Origin: a virus
Virus record (IMG/VR): IMGVR_UViG_3300049914_000197
Span: 1-32,166 of that record
DNA length: 32,166 nt
Reading direction: 5' to 3' (one strand)
The translations under genes and the position numbers were made by a program. Each line of letters begins with the position of its first letter. Position 1 is the first letter of the stretch. This document shows, piece by piece, positions 1 to 7,405 of this stretch. The notes under the pieces are model-generated. The model saw only the letters and a program-made list of their open reading frames with translations, searched no databases and had not been told where the DNA came from.

Positions 1-16
1 CAATAATGAAACTGAT

Positions 17-31
17 CGCGATAAATGCAAA
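17..31 (+). repeat. Outer left transposase-binding site (L1)
   Basis: CGCGATAAATGCAAA, differing in one base from the other three terminal copies. It starts 10 bp inside the proposed TG terminus at position 7, the same spacing as the outermost right site. Likely an end-type binding site for the transposase at 2461-4380. Confidence 0.8.
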
Positions 32-71
32 TGACACTGACGCAAAATAAAGACTTACAGCCGCGCGTTTA

Positions 72-86
72 CGCGATAATTGCAAA
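72..86 (+). repeat. Inner left transposase-binding site (L2)
   Basis: CGCGATAATTGCAAA, identical to both right-end copies but in inverted orientation relative to them. The 55-bp offset from L1 differs from the 23-bp offset of the right pair, so the two ends are asymmetric as in Mu. Confidence 0.8.
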
Positions 87-104
87 GGGCTTTTTACTAA
101 TTAC

Positions 105-125
105 TGATTTTGACTTGATTTTGAC
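105..125 (+). repeat. Short tandem repeat TGATTTTGAC x2 in the left end
   Basis: TGATTTTGAC occurs at 105-114 and 116-125, an 11-bp period (one helical turn). A further TTTGAC follows at about 130 and TTTTTGAC near 268. The spacing suggests protein-binding sites in the left end. The regulator is unknown. Confidence 0.35.
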
Positions 126-189
126 AATGACCGTTTGACTGGTGTAAAAAATACCTCAAATATAGTTTGTTTTCGATAGCACGCGCACG

Positions 190-210
190 ATGCGCGCGCG
201 ACACGCGCAT
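190..210. other. GC-rich hairpin downstream of the leftward lysogeny operon
   Basis: ATGCGCG and CGCGCAT form a perfect 7-bp inverted repeat with a 7-nt loop, within a CpG-rich stretch. A TCCGCGGA palindrome follows at about 244-251. It lies beyond the stop of the leftward membrane gene, so it may end that transcript, although there is no clear T-tract. The rest of 87-278 shows no gene I can support. Confidence 0.35.
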
Positions 211-278
211 AATAAGCGGCGAATATAGTCTATTTTTAATACCTCCGCGGATATAAAATTTTCTGACTTTTTGACAAT

Positions 279-725
279 TTAACGTTTTGTGTTTTGCCTG
301 ATCGAACTCAAATCCTCTGCAATAGATGCGACGACAAGAAGGAAAACACAAACGATAACACCTTGCAAAAAGAAGGCGATAATTGTAACCAAAAATATCG
401 GATTAGTCTTTATTTGTGGCTCGAACAGTCTAATAATAAATAGAACCGCCAGTGTACTGATAATAAAATCTGACCAAGCAAAGAATTTTAGAAAGAATAC
501 AGCTGTTGATGCGGGTAGTGCTGCAGGTTGAGTCTTCTTAATTATAGAAGGCTCTATACGAGTTGATTTAACTTTATCGAAGCCGCCGCGCTTGTCAATT
601 TCTGCATTGGCTGCAGCTAACGCCTCTGCAGTGTAATCCTTAGAGGCTACTCCAACTATTTCGAGGAGCTTATCGTTAGACAAAGAAGACATTCGATTTT
701 TAAGTTCATTGAGTGTGTCTGTCAT
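279..725 (-). CDS. Two-TM membrane protein in the lysogeny operon
   Basis: 148 aa. Residues 10-47 are a charged helical segment of the type LSNDKLLEIV...DYTAEALAAANAEIDKRGG, a pattern seen at the start of many small bacterial membrane proteins. Two hydrophobic helices follow at about 80-100 and 110-134, with a short basic tail. A good ribosome-binding site, AAAGGA, lies 7 nt before the ATG. It sits 46 bp downstream of the repressor on the same strand and so is probably expressed in the lysogen. From that position I infer a lysogenic-conversion role, such as superinfection exclusion or another change to the host envelope. No specific family function is recognised. Confidence 0.8.
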   Translation of the reverse strand: MTDTLNELKNRMSSLSNDKLLEIVGVASKDYTAEALAAANAEIDKRGGFDKVKSTRIEPSIIKKTQPAALPASTAVFFLKFFAWSDFIISTLAVLFIIRLFEPQIKTNPIFLVTIIAFFLQGVIVCVFLLVVASIAEDLSSIRQNTKR

Positions 726-771
726 TGAGGATTCCTTTCATTTATAAAATGATTTTTTGGGAGGTATTATG

Positions 772-1158
772 TCACTTCTTCGTTTTTTTGCGCTCTTTGA
801 GCTCTTTCGATTTCTTATTGTATTCCTCAATCGTCTCGGACACCTTACCTATAAACTGATCGGTGAGGTTCTTCATTCCAAGTAACGATGGATATTGTTC
901 TATAATTTCCTTTTTAAGTGGTTCTTTATTATAGACAGGCCCATCACCTGTAATAAACCAGTTTAAGTTGACGTTTTTCGCCGCTAACGAACGAAGAAAT
1001 TCAATTTTTGGTCTGCTTGATCCTGTAAAATAACCATTTACAGTTGTAGGCGATTCTTCGAGCCATTCAGCAAATTCTTTTTGACTTCTATTACCTCGAA
1101 GAAGTTCAAGTCGTTCTATCAAAGAATTATCCGATATATCGTATTTTGTACTTGACAA
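772..1158 (-). CDS. CI-like phage repressor
   Basis: 128 aa. Residues about 24-50 form a helix-turn-helix (QKEFAEWLEESPTTVNGYFTGSSRP), followed by NWFITGDGP at 66-74, a typical segment after the HTH in short CI-like repressors. The rest is a charged helical tail suitable for oligomerisation. There is no S24/LexA peptidase domain, so induction would not be by self-cleavage. The frame opens with a TTG at 1158 and has no ATG near the N-terminus, so the start is uncertain. It is divergent from the Ner-like gene at 1227 with only 68 bp between, the Mu c/ner arrangement. Likely the lysogeny repressor of the early promoter. Confidence 0.85.
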   Translation of the reverse strand: MSSTKYDISDNSLIERLELLRGNRSQKEFAEWLEESPTTVNGYFTGSSRPKIEFLRSLAAKNVNLNWFITGDGPVYNKEPLKKEIIEQYPSLLGMKNLTDQFIGKVSETIEEYNKKSKELKERKKTKK

Positions 1159-1226
1159 ATCCGAGTTCTCGTATTATATTAAACCACGTTAAAACTTTAT
1201 TACTCAAACTATAAAGGCTCTCTTCG
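1152..1226 (+). promoter_or_regulatory. Divergent repressor/early control region
   Basis: On the + strand TTGACA (1152-1157), a 16-nt spacer and TTATAT (1174-1179) make a good sigma-70-type early promoter, overlapping the repressor start. On the - strand a TATAAT overlaps the same bases (1173-1178) but lacks a clear -35, suggesting a weak, mutually exclusive repressor promoter. AT-rich half-repeats such as GTTAAAAC (1188-1195) are possible operators. I cannot define an operator consensus. Confidence 0.5.
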
Positions 1227-1508
1227 ATGGACATCAAACTCTTTAACAATTCTGAAATCGCCCGACGTATCGGCGTGACGCCAGTGTACGTATTTTTCCT
1301 CATGACCGGAGTTCGTTCCAGCGAAAAGCGTTTACAGCAGGTTGCTGATGTGTTGGAGATGAGCGTTACAGACCTGAAGCATCAGATCCGAAAGAAAAAT
1401 AATAATGGGCATGCGGATAAACATGCACTGGCTCATTCCCAAACGCACAGCAGCCGCACAACCGGCCGCAATCCGCGTGCCCGTAATTTAAAACGAATTG
1501 CAGCTTAA
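1227..1508 (+). CDS. Ner/Cro-like DNA-binding regulator
   Basis: 93 aa. The N-terminal half (about 7-52) reads as a lambda-type HTH (NSEIARRIGVTPVYVFFLMTG...RLQQVADVLEMSVTDL). The C-terminal third is basic and His/Asn-rich, possibly disordered. It is the first rightward gene, divergent from the repressor, the position of ner in Mu, where the protein damps early and repressor transcription. An AAAGG lies about 9 nt before the ATG. HTH assignment is firm; the Ner role is inferred from position. Confidence 0.8.
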   Translation: MDIKLFNNSEIARRIGVTPVYVFFLMTGVRSSEKRLQQVADVLEMSVTDLKHQIRKKNNNGHADKHALAHSQTHSSRTTGRNPRARNLKRIAA

Positions 1509-1537
1509 AGCAATGAGAATTTTGGAGGGATATTATA

Positions 1538-1999
1538 ATGCCTGCTGAACACTCTCTTAAAACACTTCTCTACAAAACGATCCATCGCAACGCTAAAAGC
1601 GCCGACCAGCTTGCCGATGAGATTGGCATCAGTTATTCGTATTTGTGCCGCGCCGGTTTGCCGCTGGATGAAAGTGGCGTCAAGTTTCCTCTTGAAAATA
1701 TCATACCCCTCATGAAAGCCGCGGGCGATTATTCAGTGCTTAAGCACATCAATCAGCTCTGCGGATTTCTTATGGTGCGCGCACCACGCGGATTCCGCAG
1801 CAAGATAGATGAAGTATTAGCGGTAAATGAATACAACGCTCTTTGTTCGGCTGCGAGTAAACTCCTGATGGAATTTTTTCATGAACCATCACCAGCAAAA
1901 TTAGAAGACACAAACGCCGCGCTGCAAGCGGTGATGGAATGCAGTGCTTCCCTTCAGAAACGAATCAAAGATTTCAATCAAATGGAGATGGAATTATGA
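1538..1999 (+). CDS. CII-like phage regulatory protein (CP76 family-like)
   Basis: 153 aa. The opening (LKTLLYKTIH...SADQLADEIGISYSYLCRAGLP) and the following GVKFPLENIIPLMKAAGDYSVLKHINQLCGF resemble the CP76/CII regulatory family of Mu-like and P2-like phages. The HTH lies at about 19-42, with a helical C-terminal region. The ribosome-binding site TTGGAGGG is strong. It follows the Ner-like gene by 29 bp and overlaps the next ORF by ATGA. Probably an early transcription regulator; the target promoter is not evident. Confidence 0.75.
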   Translation: MPAEHSLKTLLYKTIHRNAKSADQLADEIGISYSYLCRAGLPLDESGVKFPLENIIPLMKAAGDYSVLKHINQLCGFLMVRAPRGFRSKIDEVLAVNEYNALCSAASKLLMEFFHEPSPAKLEDTNAALQAVMECSASLQKRIKDFNQMEMEL

Positions 2000-2283
2000 A
2001 TTCAATAAATGCCTTCGCCATGATATTGGGAACTTTGATATCCATCGTTCTTCTGTGGAGTCTTGCAGCCGCGATTGCCTATCTCAATATTATACACATT
2101 CGTCAAATTCACTCCCAGTTGAGATCCCATTTTCTTTCAGAAAGTCATCAAAGTTGGTCGGCAATGTTTTATTATCCAAAGCATGAGAAACCGTCTTACA
2201 TTCTTGGCTCCATACCTTATTATAACACTCTCTTGCGGCGGAGATATTCTTTATTACACCAGATTTATGAAAAAGAGATATGA
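1996..2283 (+). CDS. Small single-TM protein, overlapping an antisense gene
   Basis: 95 aa. The ATG overlaps the stop of the CII-like gene (ATGA) and is preceded by GGAG at 8 nt, so coupled translation is likely. Residues about 7-30 are a hydrophobic helix. The remaining aromatic, basic part is antisense to the leftward ORF at 2090-2374. Because both strands have plausible starts, only one of the two proteins may be maintained by selection over the shared segment. No family recognised. Confidence 0.45.
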   Translation: MNSINAFAMILGTLISIVLLWSLAAAIAYLNIIHIRQIHSQLRSHFLSESHQSWSAMFYYPKHEKPSYILGSIPYYNTLLRRRYSLLHQIYEKEI

Positions 2284-2374
2284 GCATGCCTGTTAAAGCC
2301 ATCAAACGCGCTTCAGTGGATAGTGATAAGGTAGATATCTCTATCATTAATTTAAGATCAGCATCGGTATACAT
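2090..2374 (-). CDS. Antisense small helical protein upstream of the transposase
   Basis: 94 aa from an ATG preceded by GAAAGGA at a good distance. The sequence looks like a genuine globular helical protein (DADLKLMIEISTLSLSTEAR, later NFDDFLKENGI), not like a shadow frame. It runs leftward, against the early operon, and overlaps about two thirds of the small TM gene at 1996-2283. Transcription would start next to the inverted repeat at 2394-2422. Either a leftward lysogeny-phase gene or an antisense regulator; function unknown. Confidence 0.5.
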   Translation of the reverse strand: MYTDADLKLMIEISTLSLSTEARLMALTGMLISLFHKSGVIKNISAARECYNKVWSQECKTVSHALDNKTLPTNFDDFLKENGISTGSEFDECV

Positions 2375-2393
2375 AAAAAATCCTTTCGGTTGG

Positions 2394-2426
2394 TTTGTGA
2401 AATGTTTACTTGCGTTCACAAAGTAA
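2394..2426. promoter_or_regulatory. Overlapping inverted repeats before the transposase (candidate operator)
   Basis: TTTGTGAA (2394-2401) and TTCACAAA (2415-2422) are a perfect 8-bp inverted repeat with centres 21 bp apart, two helical turns. A second inverted repeat, TTACTT (2406-2411)/AAGTAA (2421-2426), overlaps it. The site is between the leftward small gene and the transposase. It fits a dimeric repressor or activator site; no paired sigma-70 boxes are convincing here. Confidence 0.55.
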
Positions 2427-2460
2427 CAAATCAACCGGATGGATTCAACAGAGAGAAACT

Positions 2461-4380
2461 ATGATCTCATTCGAACAATTCGCCCGACAAAAAAAACTAT
2501 CACTACAACACGTTCGACGTATCGGCTTAGAAAACAATTACCGCTACATCGAGCACGCCGGTACACGATACGAGCTAACGCAAGAAGGCACTCATGCCAA
2601 TGGCACACCGCGCTATTTTATCATCGTGCAAGATGACGCTCGGAAGAAAAAGCATCTCAGCGATGAGCAACGTGAGATAGTGCTTAACGATCTGAACGCG
2701 ATGAATGCAAAGAATGAATCGGATGCAATTGCGAAGGTTGCCAAAAAGCATGGCGTGAGCTATTGGAGCGTGTATCGTTTGTGGAAAAATCCTGAACGTG
2801 TGCAGCGCAAGGCCCGCACTGATCGCGGCTCAACGAAGAAAATCGTTCCGACTGAATCGCTTGAAATCTTCCAGAGTATTTATTTACAAAATGCTCAGGG
2901 TCCGAATGCACGGCTCGCTTACAATCTTATGCGGCGTCAATTCGACGGCTGGGATCTGCCATTCCGGTATTTTAAACAACGCGGAAAAGAAATCGAACCT
3001 CTTAGATTACGGTATCATCAGGAAAGTAAGTTTGAACAAAAATACACGCCTCGCATGCGCCGCGATTTGTGGAGTGAGTTTGAATTTTTAGAACAAGTCT
3101 CTCTCGATGGCTGGACGGTCCCTGATCGTGTTTTGAAAAGCTGGGGATTCGATGATCTGACGAAAAAGAAATTCAAGTTCAACGGCAAAGATGTTTCGAT
3201 GGTCTGCGTGTTTGCATTCGATTCGAAAACCCGCTACCCGCTGGCATGGAGAGCATTTGAAAAATCAGTATCGCAGGATGACGTACTCGCGGTGCTGTTA
3301 GATGTGGTTTACCGTTGGGGCAGGCCGTCAACCTGGCTGTTGGACAACGGTACAGAATTCACAAATGACGCGGTTCAGAGATTTCTACGTGGGCTATATA
3401 CCACAGCCGATAACGAAGCAAAGAACCGCATCATTTTTTCAGAACCATATCAACCATACGGCAAGGGAGCGCACGAACGCCAGCATAGAATATTTAAAGA
3501 CGAATTCTGCGCGTTCTCTCGATCCTACTCACCAAGTCAATCGGAAAGCAGAAAGCCAACTCTGCAACTGAGCGCAGTAAAACCAACACACACGTTAGCG
3601 CAATGGGTAGAATCATTCGAAGTGTATTTGAATGGTTATTATAGAGAAGCGCAGCGCATCAGCTGGATGAATCCTGATTACAAACCACAGCATGAAGAAA
3701 ATGCAAACCGACCTCGCACACTCAATGAAGCACTCGACCGCGCTTATAAATCTTTCACTCCTGTAAAAATCGATCCGATGAAGCTGGCGTTCCTCTATGC
3801 CAAAAAATTCAAAACGAAAATCAAGCAAGGATCGTTCTCGACGCCAGCCGCGATAAGTGCAAAGAAAATTGTCTATCTGCCCGAAGGCGAAGGCATCTCA
3901 TGCGAGCGATATTCTGAAACATTTGAGGTGGTTGTGAATCCCGCCAATATGTGGCAGGCGTGGATATGCGATCTGAATAATAATCTTATCTGCGAAGCAT
4001 GGGACCCGCGCGGAAAGAATCGTGTCGATGCACCGACCCGCGAAAATGCCTCTGCGTACAAAAAGACACGCAACCTGCAAAAGAAACGCGCGAAGGAAGC
4101 TGCAGTGCTGAGCCTTGAGTTGGTAAAAATGGAAGATATGTATAAACGGAAATCAGCAGCAACGCGTGAACAGATTGCGGTGAACAACATCGAGAAATCA
4201 ATCTTTGCAGAACTGCCAGTGCAAAACGATCATTACGGTGCATCGATGGATGATGAAGACTTTATGAAGTCGGTGGATAATATTTACGACGAAATTTTCA
4301 ATCCAAAACAAACAACAGACGAGGAGAGCAACCATGAATCATGGCTTAGTGAAGACATCAACACAAAAAGAAACCCGTGA
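2461..4380 (+). CDS. DDE transposase (MuA-like)
   Basis: 639 aa from ATG 2461; a longer in-frame opening from TTG 2410 runs through the inverted repeat and is less likely. The N-terminal region (about 1-150) is basic with HTH-like segments, suited to end binding. The integrase-like catalytic core shows D216 (SLDGW), D295 (LLDNGTEFTN) and E339 (GKGAHERQ), the DDE triad with a glutamate in the usual position before an Arg/Gln. The C-terminal part (about 400-560) matches the beta-rich region after the core in Mu transposases, then a charged helical tail. It should join the inverted end motifs to target DNA for integration and replicative transposition. No MuB-like ATPase follows. Confidence 0.95.
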   Translation: MISFEQFARQKKLSLQHVRRIGLENNYRYIEHAGTRYELTQEGTHANGTPRYFIIVQDDARKKKHLSDEQREIVLNDLNAMNAKNESDAIAKVAKKHGVSYWSVYRLWKNPERVQRKARTDRGSTKKIVPTESLEIFQSIYLQNAQGPNARLAYNLMRRQFDGWDLPFRYFKQRGKEIEPLRLRYHQESKFEQKYTPRMRRDLWSEFEFLEQVSLDGWTVPDRVLKSWGFDDLTKKKFKFNGKDVSMVCVFAFDSKTRYPLAWRAFEKSVSQDDVLAVLLDVVYRWGRPSTWLLDNGTEFTNDAVQRFLRGLYTTADNEAKNRIIFSEPYQPYGKGAHERQHRIFKDEFCAFSRSYSPSQSESRKPTLQLSAVKPTHTLAQWVESFEVYLNGYYREAQRISWMNPDYKPQHEENANRPRTLNEALDRAYKSFTPVKIDPMKLAFLYAKKFKTKIKQGSFSTPAAISAKKIVYLPEGEGISCERYSETFEVVVNPANMWQAWICDLNNNLICEAWDPRGKNRVDAPTRENASAYKKTRNLQKKRAKEAAVLSLELVKMEDMYKRKSAATREQIAVNNIEKSIFAELPVQNDHYGASMDDEDFMKSVDNIYDEIFNPKQTTDEESNHESWLSEDINTKRNP

Positions 4381-4669
4381 TCAACTGCTTCAGGTGGACA
4401 AGTCAATGGCTGATACGATCACACGCATATTGGACATCGATGACCGGAATAAAGAGATCATGGCAAACTGGCGTGCAACGAAGGAATACAAAGAGCTGAA
4501 GGCGATGGCAAAAGAAAAGCGTGAATTGATCGTTGTTCAGCACGAAAAAAACGGCGCACGAAAGTTGCTCTTCGCTATGTTCAAAAAGTTCGGAATTCAG
4601 ACTCCCGAAACATCGCTGACAAAGCTTGCCAAGAAAAACGAAGATGCCCGTGCACTGATACCGGCATGA
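4334..4669 (+). CDS. Small charged helical early protein
   Basis: 111 aa, starting 47 bp inside the end of the transposase gene, with GAGGAG 8 nt before the ATG. The protein is almost wholly alpha-helical and Lys/Glu rich. It occupies the position where Mu carries the B target-capture ATPase, but it has no Walker motif and is far too small. Function unknown; a transposition accessory role is only positional inference. Confidence 0.7.
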   Translation: MNHGLVKTSTQKETRDQLLQVDKSMADTITRILDIDDRNKEIMANWRATKEYKELKAMAKEKRELIVVQHEKNGARKLLFAMFKKFGIQTPETSLTKLAKKNEDARALIPA

Positions 4670-4676
4670 GGATGAC

Positions 4677-4859
4677 ATGGGAACGAAAATAACATTTGAA
4701 GATTGGAAGAAACAAGCGATCGAGTATTTGCATCAGAAATTTGGACATAACAAATATGATTGGATTCTCGGAGACGACGAAGATATGATGCGAGACGGCT
4801 ACAATGAAGATGAAGCTCCAGAAGTTTATGCGGACTATCAAATTGAATGCGCTCAATAA
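4677..4859 (+). CDS. Small acidic protein
   Basis: 60 aa, acidic (EDDEDMMRDGYNEDEAPEVYAD), with a GAGG ribosome-binding site just upstream and 7 bp from the previous stop. The next gene begins 2 bp after its stop. No known domain. Acidic small early phage proteins often contact host enzymes, but nothing here identifies a target. Confidence 0.65.
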   Translation: MGTKITFEDWKKQAIEYLHQKFGHNKYDWILGDDEDMMRDGYNEDEAPEVYADYQIECAQ

Positions 4860-4861
4860 CC

Positions 4862-5398
4862 ATGAACGTCTCTATTGAACATACTGCCACAGGTGAACGA
4901 CAGTTCGTGTATACGTCCCGCTCCGGTCGGCGGTATGTCGGAGCCACGCCGGAAGAAACGGAACGCAAGCTGCTCATCGCATCGCTTCATGCTGGAGAGC
5001 GCGAACTCGGGATGGTGCACGAGATCTGTGCGCAGCGGTTTTTAGGAATCGCATCGTTTGCGGATCTCACTCTTCAGCAGCTCCGCGAGCTGAACAAAGT
5101 TATTTCAGATGCACGCCGATTCGGGTCCGCCGTCGCGAACGAAAATAATTCACTCGAACCGAAAGCGACATCCGCACAGATAAAACGCCTCGTGAAACTC
5201 GGACGCTATTCCGTCATCACGGAAAAGTACGGCAAGGAATATTTTTGGAAAAAATGTCTCGAATGGGTTGTGAGATTCAAAGATGCAAAGCGCGTCAAAC
5301 TTGATGAGTTCACAAACTATGAAGCATGGTATCTCATACGACGGCTGGAAAAAGTTGAGAAGCGTTTGCAAGCCGGGCAGATCGGTGAAGAGGAATAA
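4862..5398 (+). CDS. Early phage protein, possibly GemA/gp16-like
   Basis: 178 aa from ATG 4862 (an earlier in-frame start at 4847 would overlap the previous gene). The second half (about 102-170) reads SAQIKRLVKLGRY...YGKEYFWKKCLEW...KLDEFTNYEAWYLIRRLEKVEKRL. This resembles the general plan of the GemA/DUF1018 family of Mu-like phages: an initial AQIKR helix and a terminal helix that packs with it. The central part is divergent, so this is tentative. The first half has an STAS-free, mixed helical content with no motif I recognise. Confidence 0.6.
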   Translation: MNVSIEHTATGERQFVYTSRSGRRYVGATPEETERKLLIASLHAGERELGMVHEICAQRFLGIASFADLTLQQLRELNKVISDARRFGSAVANENNSLEPKATSAQIKRLVKLGRYSVITEKYGKEYFWKKCLEWVVRFKDAKRVKLDEFTNYEAWYLIRRLEKVEKRLQAGQIGEEE

Positions 5399-5399
5399 C

Positions 5400-5915
5400 A
5401 TGGCAAACGGTAGACGGAAAACGGTAGAGGAAAAGATTATTTGGCAATCGAAAGTATTTCCCGAGTTGTTGATGACGCAGAAGATGTTATACCTGCTGCA
5501 CTATCGGTACTCCTACGTAAAAAATTGGCAGAGTTTGATGCTGGAGCTCGAAACGTATCTCGTCCGTAAGCCGGATAAGACACCGAAGGATTTTAAGAAG
5601 TTCGTTTTGAATTGTGCGAAACGCCGCGCCGATGACGTGCTCAAAGGCACACGCTTTCCTGACGGCACAATCAATCTGAAAAAATTTCAAGGACCGGAAG
5701 TGACGGTGCATCGTGATGAGAGTCTCAGCAGGCAATCGAACGCGACAGATATCCGGTCACTGCGCATCAGGCTGCAGCAATTGGAACGCGGCACTCCGGA
5801 ATACAATGAGGTGCTCGCTCAACTAGAACACAATAAAGAAAGTAAATCACAACCGCTGTCACTCGGCGATGTTTTCAACAAGCTCAACACAATGACGGAA
5901 GGAAGTAAATCATGA
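5400..5915 (+). CDS. Hypothetical early protein
   Basis: 171 aa from ATG 5400, with GAGG upstream and a start that follows the previous stop by 1 bp. The N-terminus is basic and helical (RRKTVEEKIIWQSKVFPELL), with a Tyr-rich segment at about 30-50 and a C-terminal coiled-coil-prone stretch (LRIRLQQLERGTPEYNEVLAQL). It ends in an ATGA overlap with the next gene. No family recognised. Confidence 0.7.
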   Translation: MANGRRKTVEEKIIWQSKVFPELLMTQKMLYLLHYRYSYVKNWQSLMLELETYLVRKPDKTPKDFKKFVLNCAKRRADDVLKGTRFPDGTINLKKFQGPEVTVHRDESLSRQSNATDIRSLRIRLQQLERGTPEYNEVLAQLEHNKESKSQPLSLGDVFNKLNTMTEGSKS

Positions 5916-6127
5916 AGGCGTGCATCGATACAAGTCTCTCTCACGGAGACGTTGCGAAGGAGGCGCAGTTGCGCTATCCTTTGACCCCAAAGCGTGATGC
6001 TCTTTATCTGCTCTGGATGTTTTACGGCGAGATTGCCAGCAAAAAAAATCAGACCGAAGCATACGCAGCGCATTTGCGGTTCAAACTTTTGTGCCTGTTC
6101 ATTCTTGCACCAGAACGAAATAACTAA
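5912..6127 (+). CDS. Small hypothetical early protein
   Basis: 71 aa, translationally coupled to the preceding gene by an ATGA overlap, with GGAAG just upstream. The middle (ALYLLWMFYGEIA) and C-terminus are hydrophobic but too short or interrupted for a clear TM helix. Unknown function. Confidence 0.6.
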   Translation: MKACIDTSLSHGDVAKEAQLRYPLTPKRDALYLLWMFYGEIASKKNQTEAYAAHLRFKLLCLFILAPERNN

Positions 6128-6142
6128 TTCACAGGAGGCTCT

Positions 6143-6460
6143 ATGTTCGACGCAATGGTAATCATAGTTATTATCTGCGTTGTCGCGGTCGCGGTTTATG
6201 CGCTTCTCAATTCCGGGCAGAAAGAAGATTCTGAGAAACGCCGCGCGTATTTAATTTACAGAGCACAGTCAGCCTGGCCGCAGCTCGATCTCTGTGCAGC
6301 TCTGGATTGCCTCTATGCGCTCACGCTGCGGGAAATAAAATCCGAATACGCAGCCGGTAACAACACCGATGATCTGCAGGAAGACCTTATCATTATTCAA
6401 AATATACGTAATCAACTCCTCCTCGAAGAGGATGTTGATATGGTAATCATAATAAAATAA
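6143..6460 (+). CDS. Small N-terminally anchored membrane protein
   Basis: 105 aa with an N-terminal hydrophobic helix at about 5-24 (VIIVIICVVAVAVYALL), followed by a helical soluble domain of about 75 residues. A strong ribosome-binding site (AGGAGG) precedes the ATG. The lack of residues before the helix suggests N-out/C-in or a signal anchor. Unknown function in the early operon. Confidence 0.65.
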   Translation: MFDAMVIIVIICVVAVAVYALLNSGQKEDSEKRRAYLIYRAQSAWPQLDLCAALDCLYALTLREIKSEYAAGNNTDDLQEDLIIIQNIRNQLLLEEDVDMVIIIK

Positions 6461-6477
6461 CAAACAAGGAGACGGCA

Positions 6478-6771
6478 ATGGAGGACGGAATAGAATTAAA
6501 TCTGGAGGTGCTTGGCTCTCGACTGGAAAAGCACTTCGAAGAAATAAAAACGTTGGAGGCAGCGATACATAAATACGATCTCGAGGCGGCCGCACTTAGA
6601 GCTGGAGTTGTGCGGTACAATGAAATTCTCCGGGACCGAAAAGAGCTGCGGAGAGAGTTGGCGGGCAAACATAAGCAGCTCAAAGCTATATCAGAATTTT
6701 TACAGGGAACGACGCTCTTCGATGCGCGCTTCCCGCTTTTTAATCAACCACAACAAACAGAGAAGGTGTAA
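6478..6771 (+). CDS. Coiled-coil early protein
   Basis: 97 aa, heptad-rich almost throughout (LEVLGSRLEKHFEEIKTLEAAIHKY...RDRKELRRELAGKHKQLKAI). The ribosome-binding site AAGGAG is strong. It sits immediately before the DUF3164 gene. Likely an oligomeric accessory protein; no family assigned. Confidence 0.7.
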   Translation: MEDGIELNLEVLGSRLEKHFEEIKTLEAAIHKYDLEAAALRAGVVRYNEILRDRKELRRELAGKHKQLKAISEFLQGTTLFDARFPLFNQPQQTEKV

Positions 6772-6772
6772 C

Positions 6773-7375
6773 ATGGAAAAAAAAGAAATGATGAAGGATG
6801 GCAAAGGCCGTCTCGTTCCAATAGCGCTCGTGAAGCCGATAGATCGGCAGCGCGATATGCTTGTGAAGCTCATTGTCGAGGGAGCGCAGAAACAATCGGC
6901 GAGCCTTGCAGTATTTAAAAAAGAAGCGATGGAAGCTATCGATGCATTTGTCGAAAAATCCGCAGCACAGCATGGCGTTCACCTCGGCGGCAAGAGGGGC
7001 AACGTATCGCTGCTCTCTTTTGATGGTGAGTATAAGGTTCAGCTGTCTATTGCGGATCGGGTCACTTTCGACGAGAAATTGCTTGTTGCGAAGAAGCTCA
7101 TCGACCAGTGCATACACTCATGGTCAAAGGGAAGCAAACCAGAGTTGGAAGTGCTTATCAATCACGCATTCGAAGTCGACAAGGCCGGTAAGGTCAACAC
7201 TGACCGGATACTCGGACTTCGCCGCTTGAATATTAAAGATGAGCGTTGGAAGAAAGCGATGGATGTTATTGGTGAGAGTGTGCAGATCACGGAATCGAAA
7301 GAATACATCCGGATCTACAAGCGATCCGGCAAAGATTCTTATTCACAGGTCAATCTTGATGTTGCATCACTCTAA
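6773..7375 (+). CDS. DUF3164-family Mu-like phage protein
   Basis: 200 aa from ATG 6773, one base after the previous stop, with AAGGTG upstream. The protein carries the recognisable course of DUF3164: KDGKGRLVPIALVKPIDRQRD near the start, then AFVEKSAAQHGVHLGGKRGN, SFDGEYKVQLSIADRVTFDE, and the C-terminal ILGLRRLNIKDERWKKAM ending in YIRIYKR. This family is a hallmark of the early region of Mu-type phages and is thought to serve DNA transactions, though its biochemical role is not established. Length is typical. Confidence 0.9.
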   Translation: MEKKEMMKDGKGRLVPIALVKPIDRQRDMLVKLIVEGAQKQSASLAVFKKEAMEAIDAFVEKSAAQHGVHLGGKRGNVSLLSFDGEYKVQLSIADRVTFDEKLLVAKKLIDQCIHSWSKGSKPELEVLINHAFEVDKAGKVNTDRILGLRRLNIKDERWKKAMDVIGESVQITESKEYIRIYKRSGKDSYSQVNLDVASL

Positions 7376-7405
7376 ATAACGATCACTAACCAAAGGAGAC
7401 TTAAC

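Noticed and set aside
1-5. CAATA at both ends as the target duplication
   Set aside because: It would make the end-to-motif spacing 11 bp on the left and 8 bp on the right and lose TG...CA, so the symmetric termini are preferred.
97-351. Leftward 84-aa ORF across the left end
   Set aside because: It overlaps the membrane gene and the CpG-rich hairpin, has a composition unlike a folded protein and no ribosome-binding site.
2410-2460. N-terminal extension of the transposase from a TTG
   Set aside because: It would begin within the inverted-repeat operator and has no Shine-Dalgarno sequence; ATG 2461 fits the expected N-terminus.
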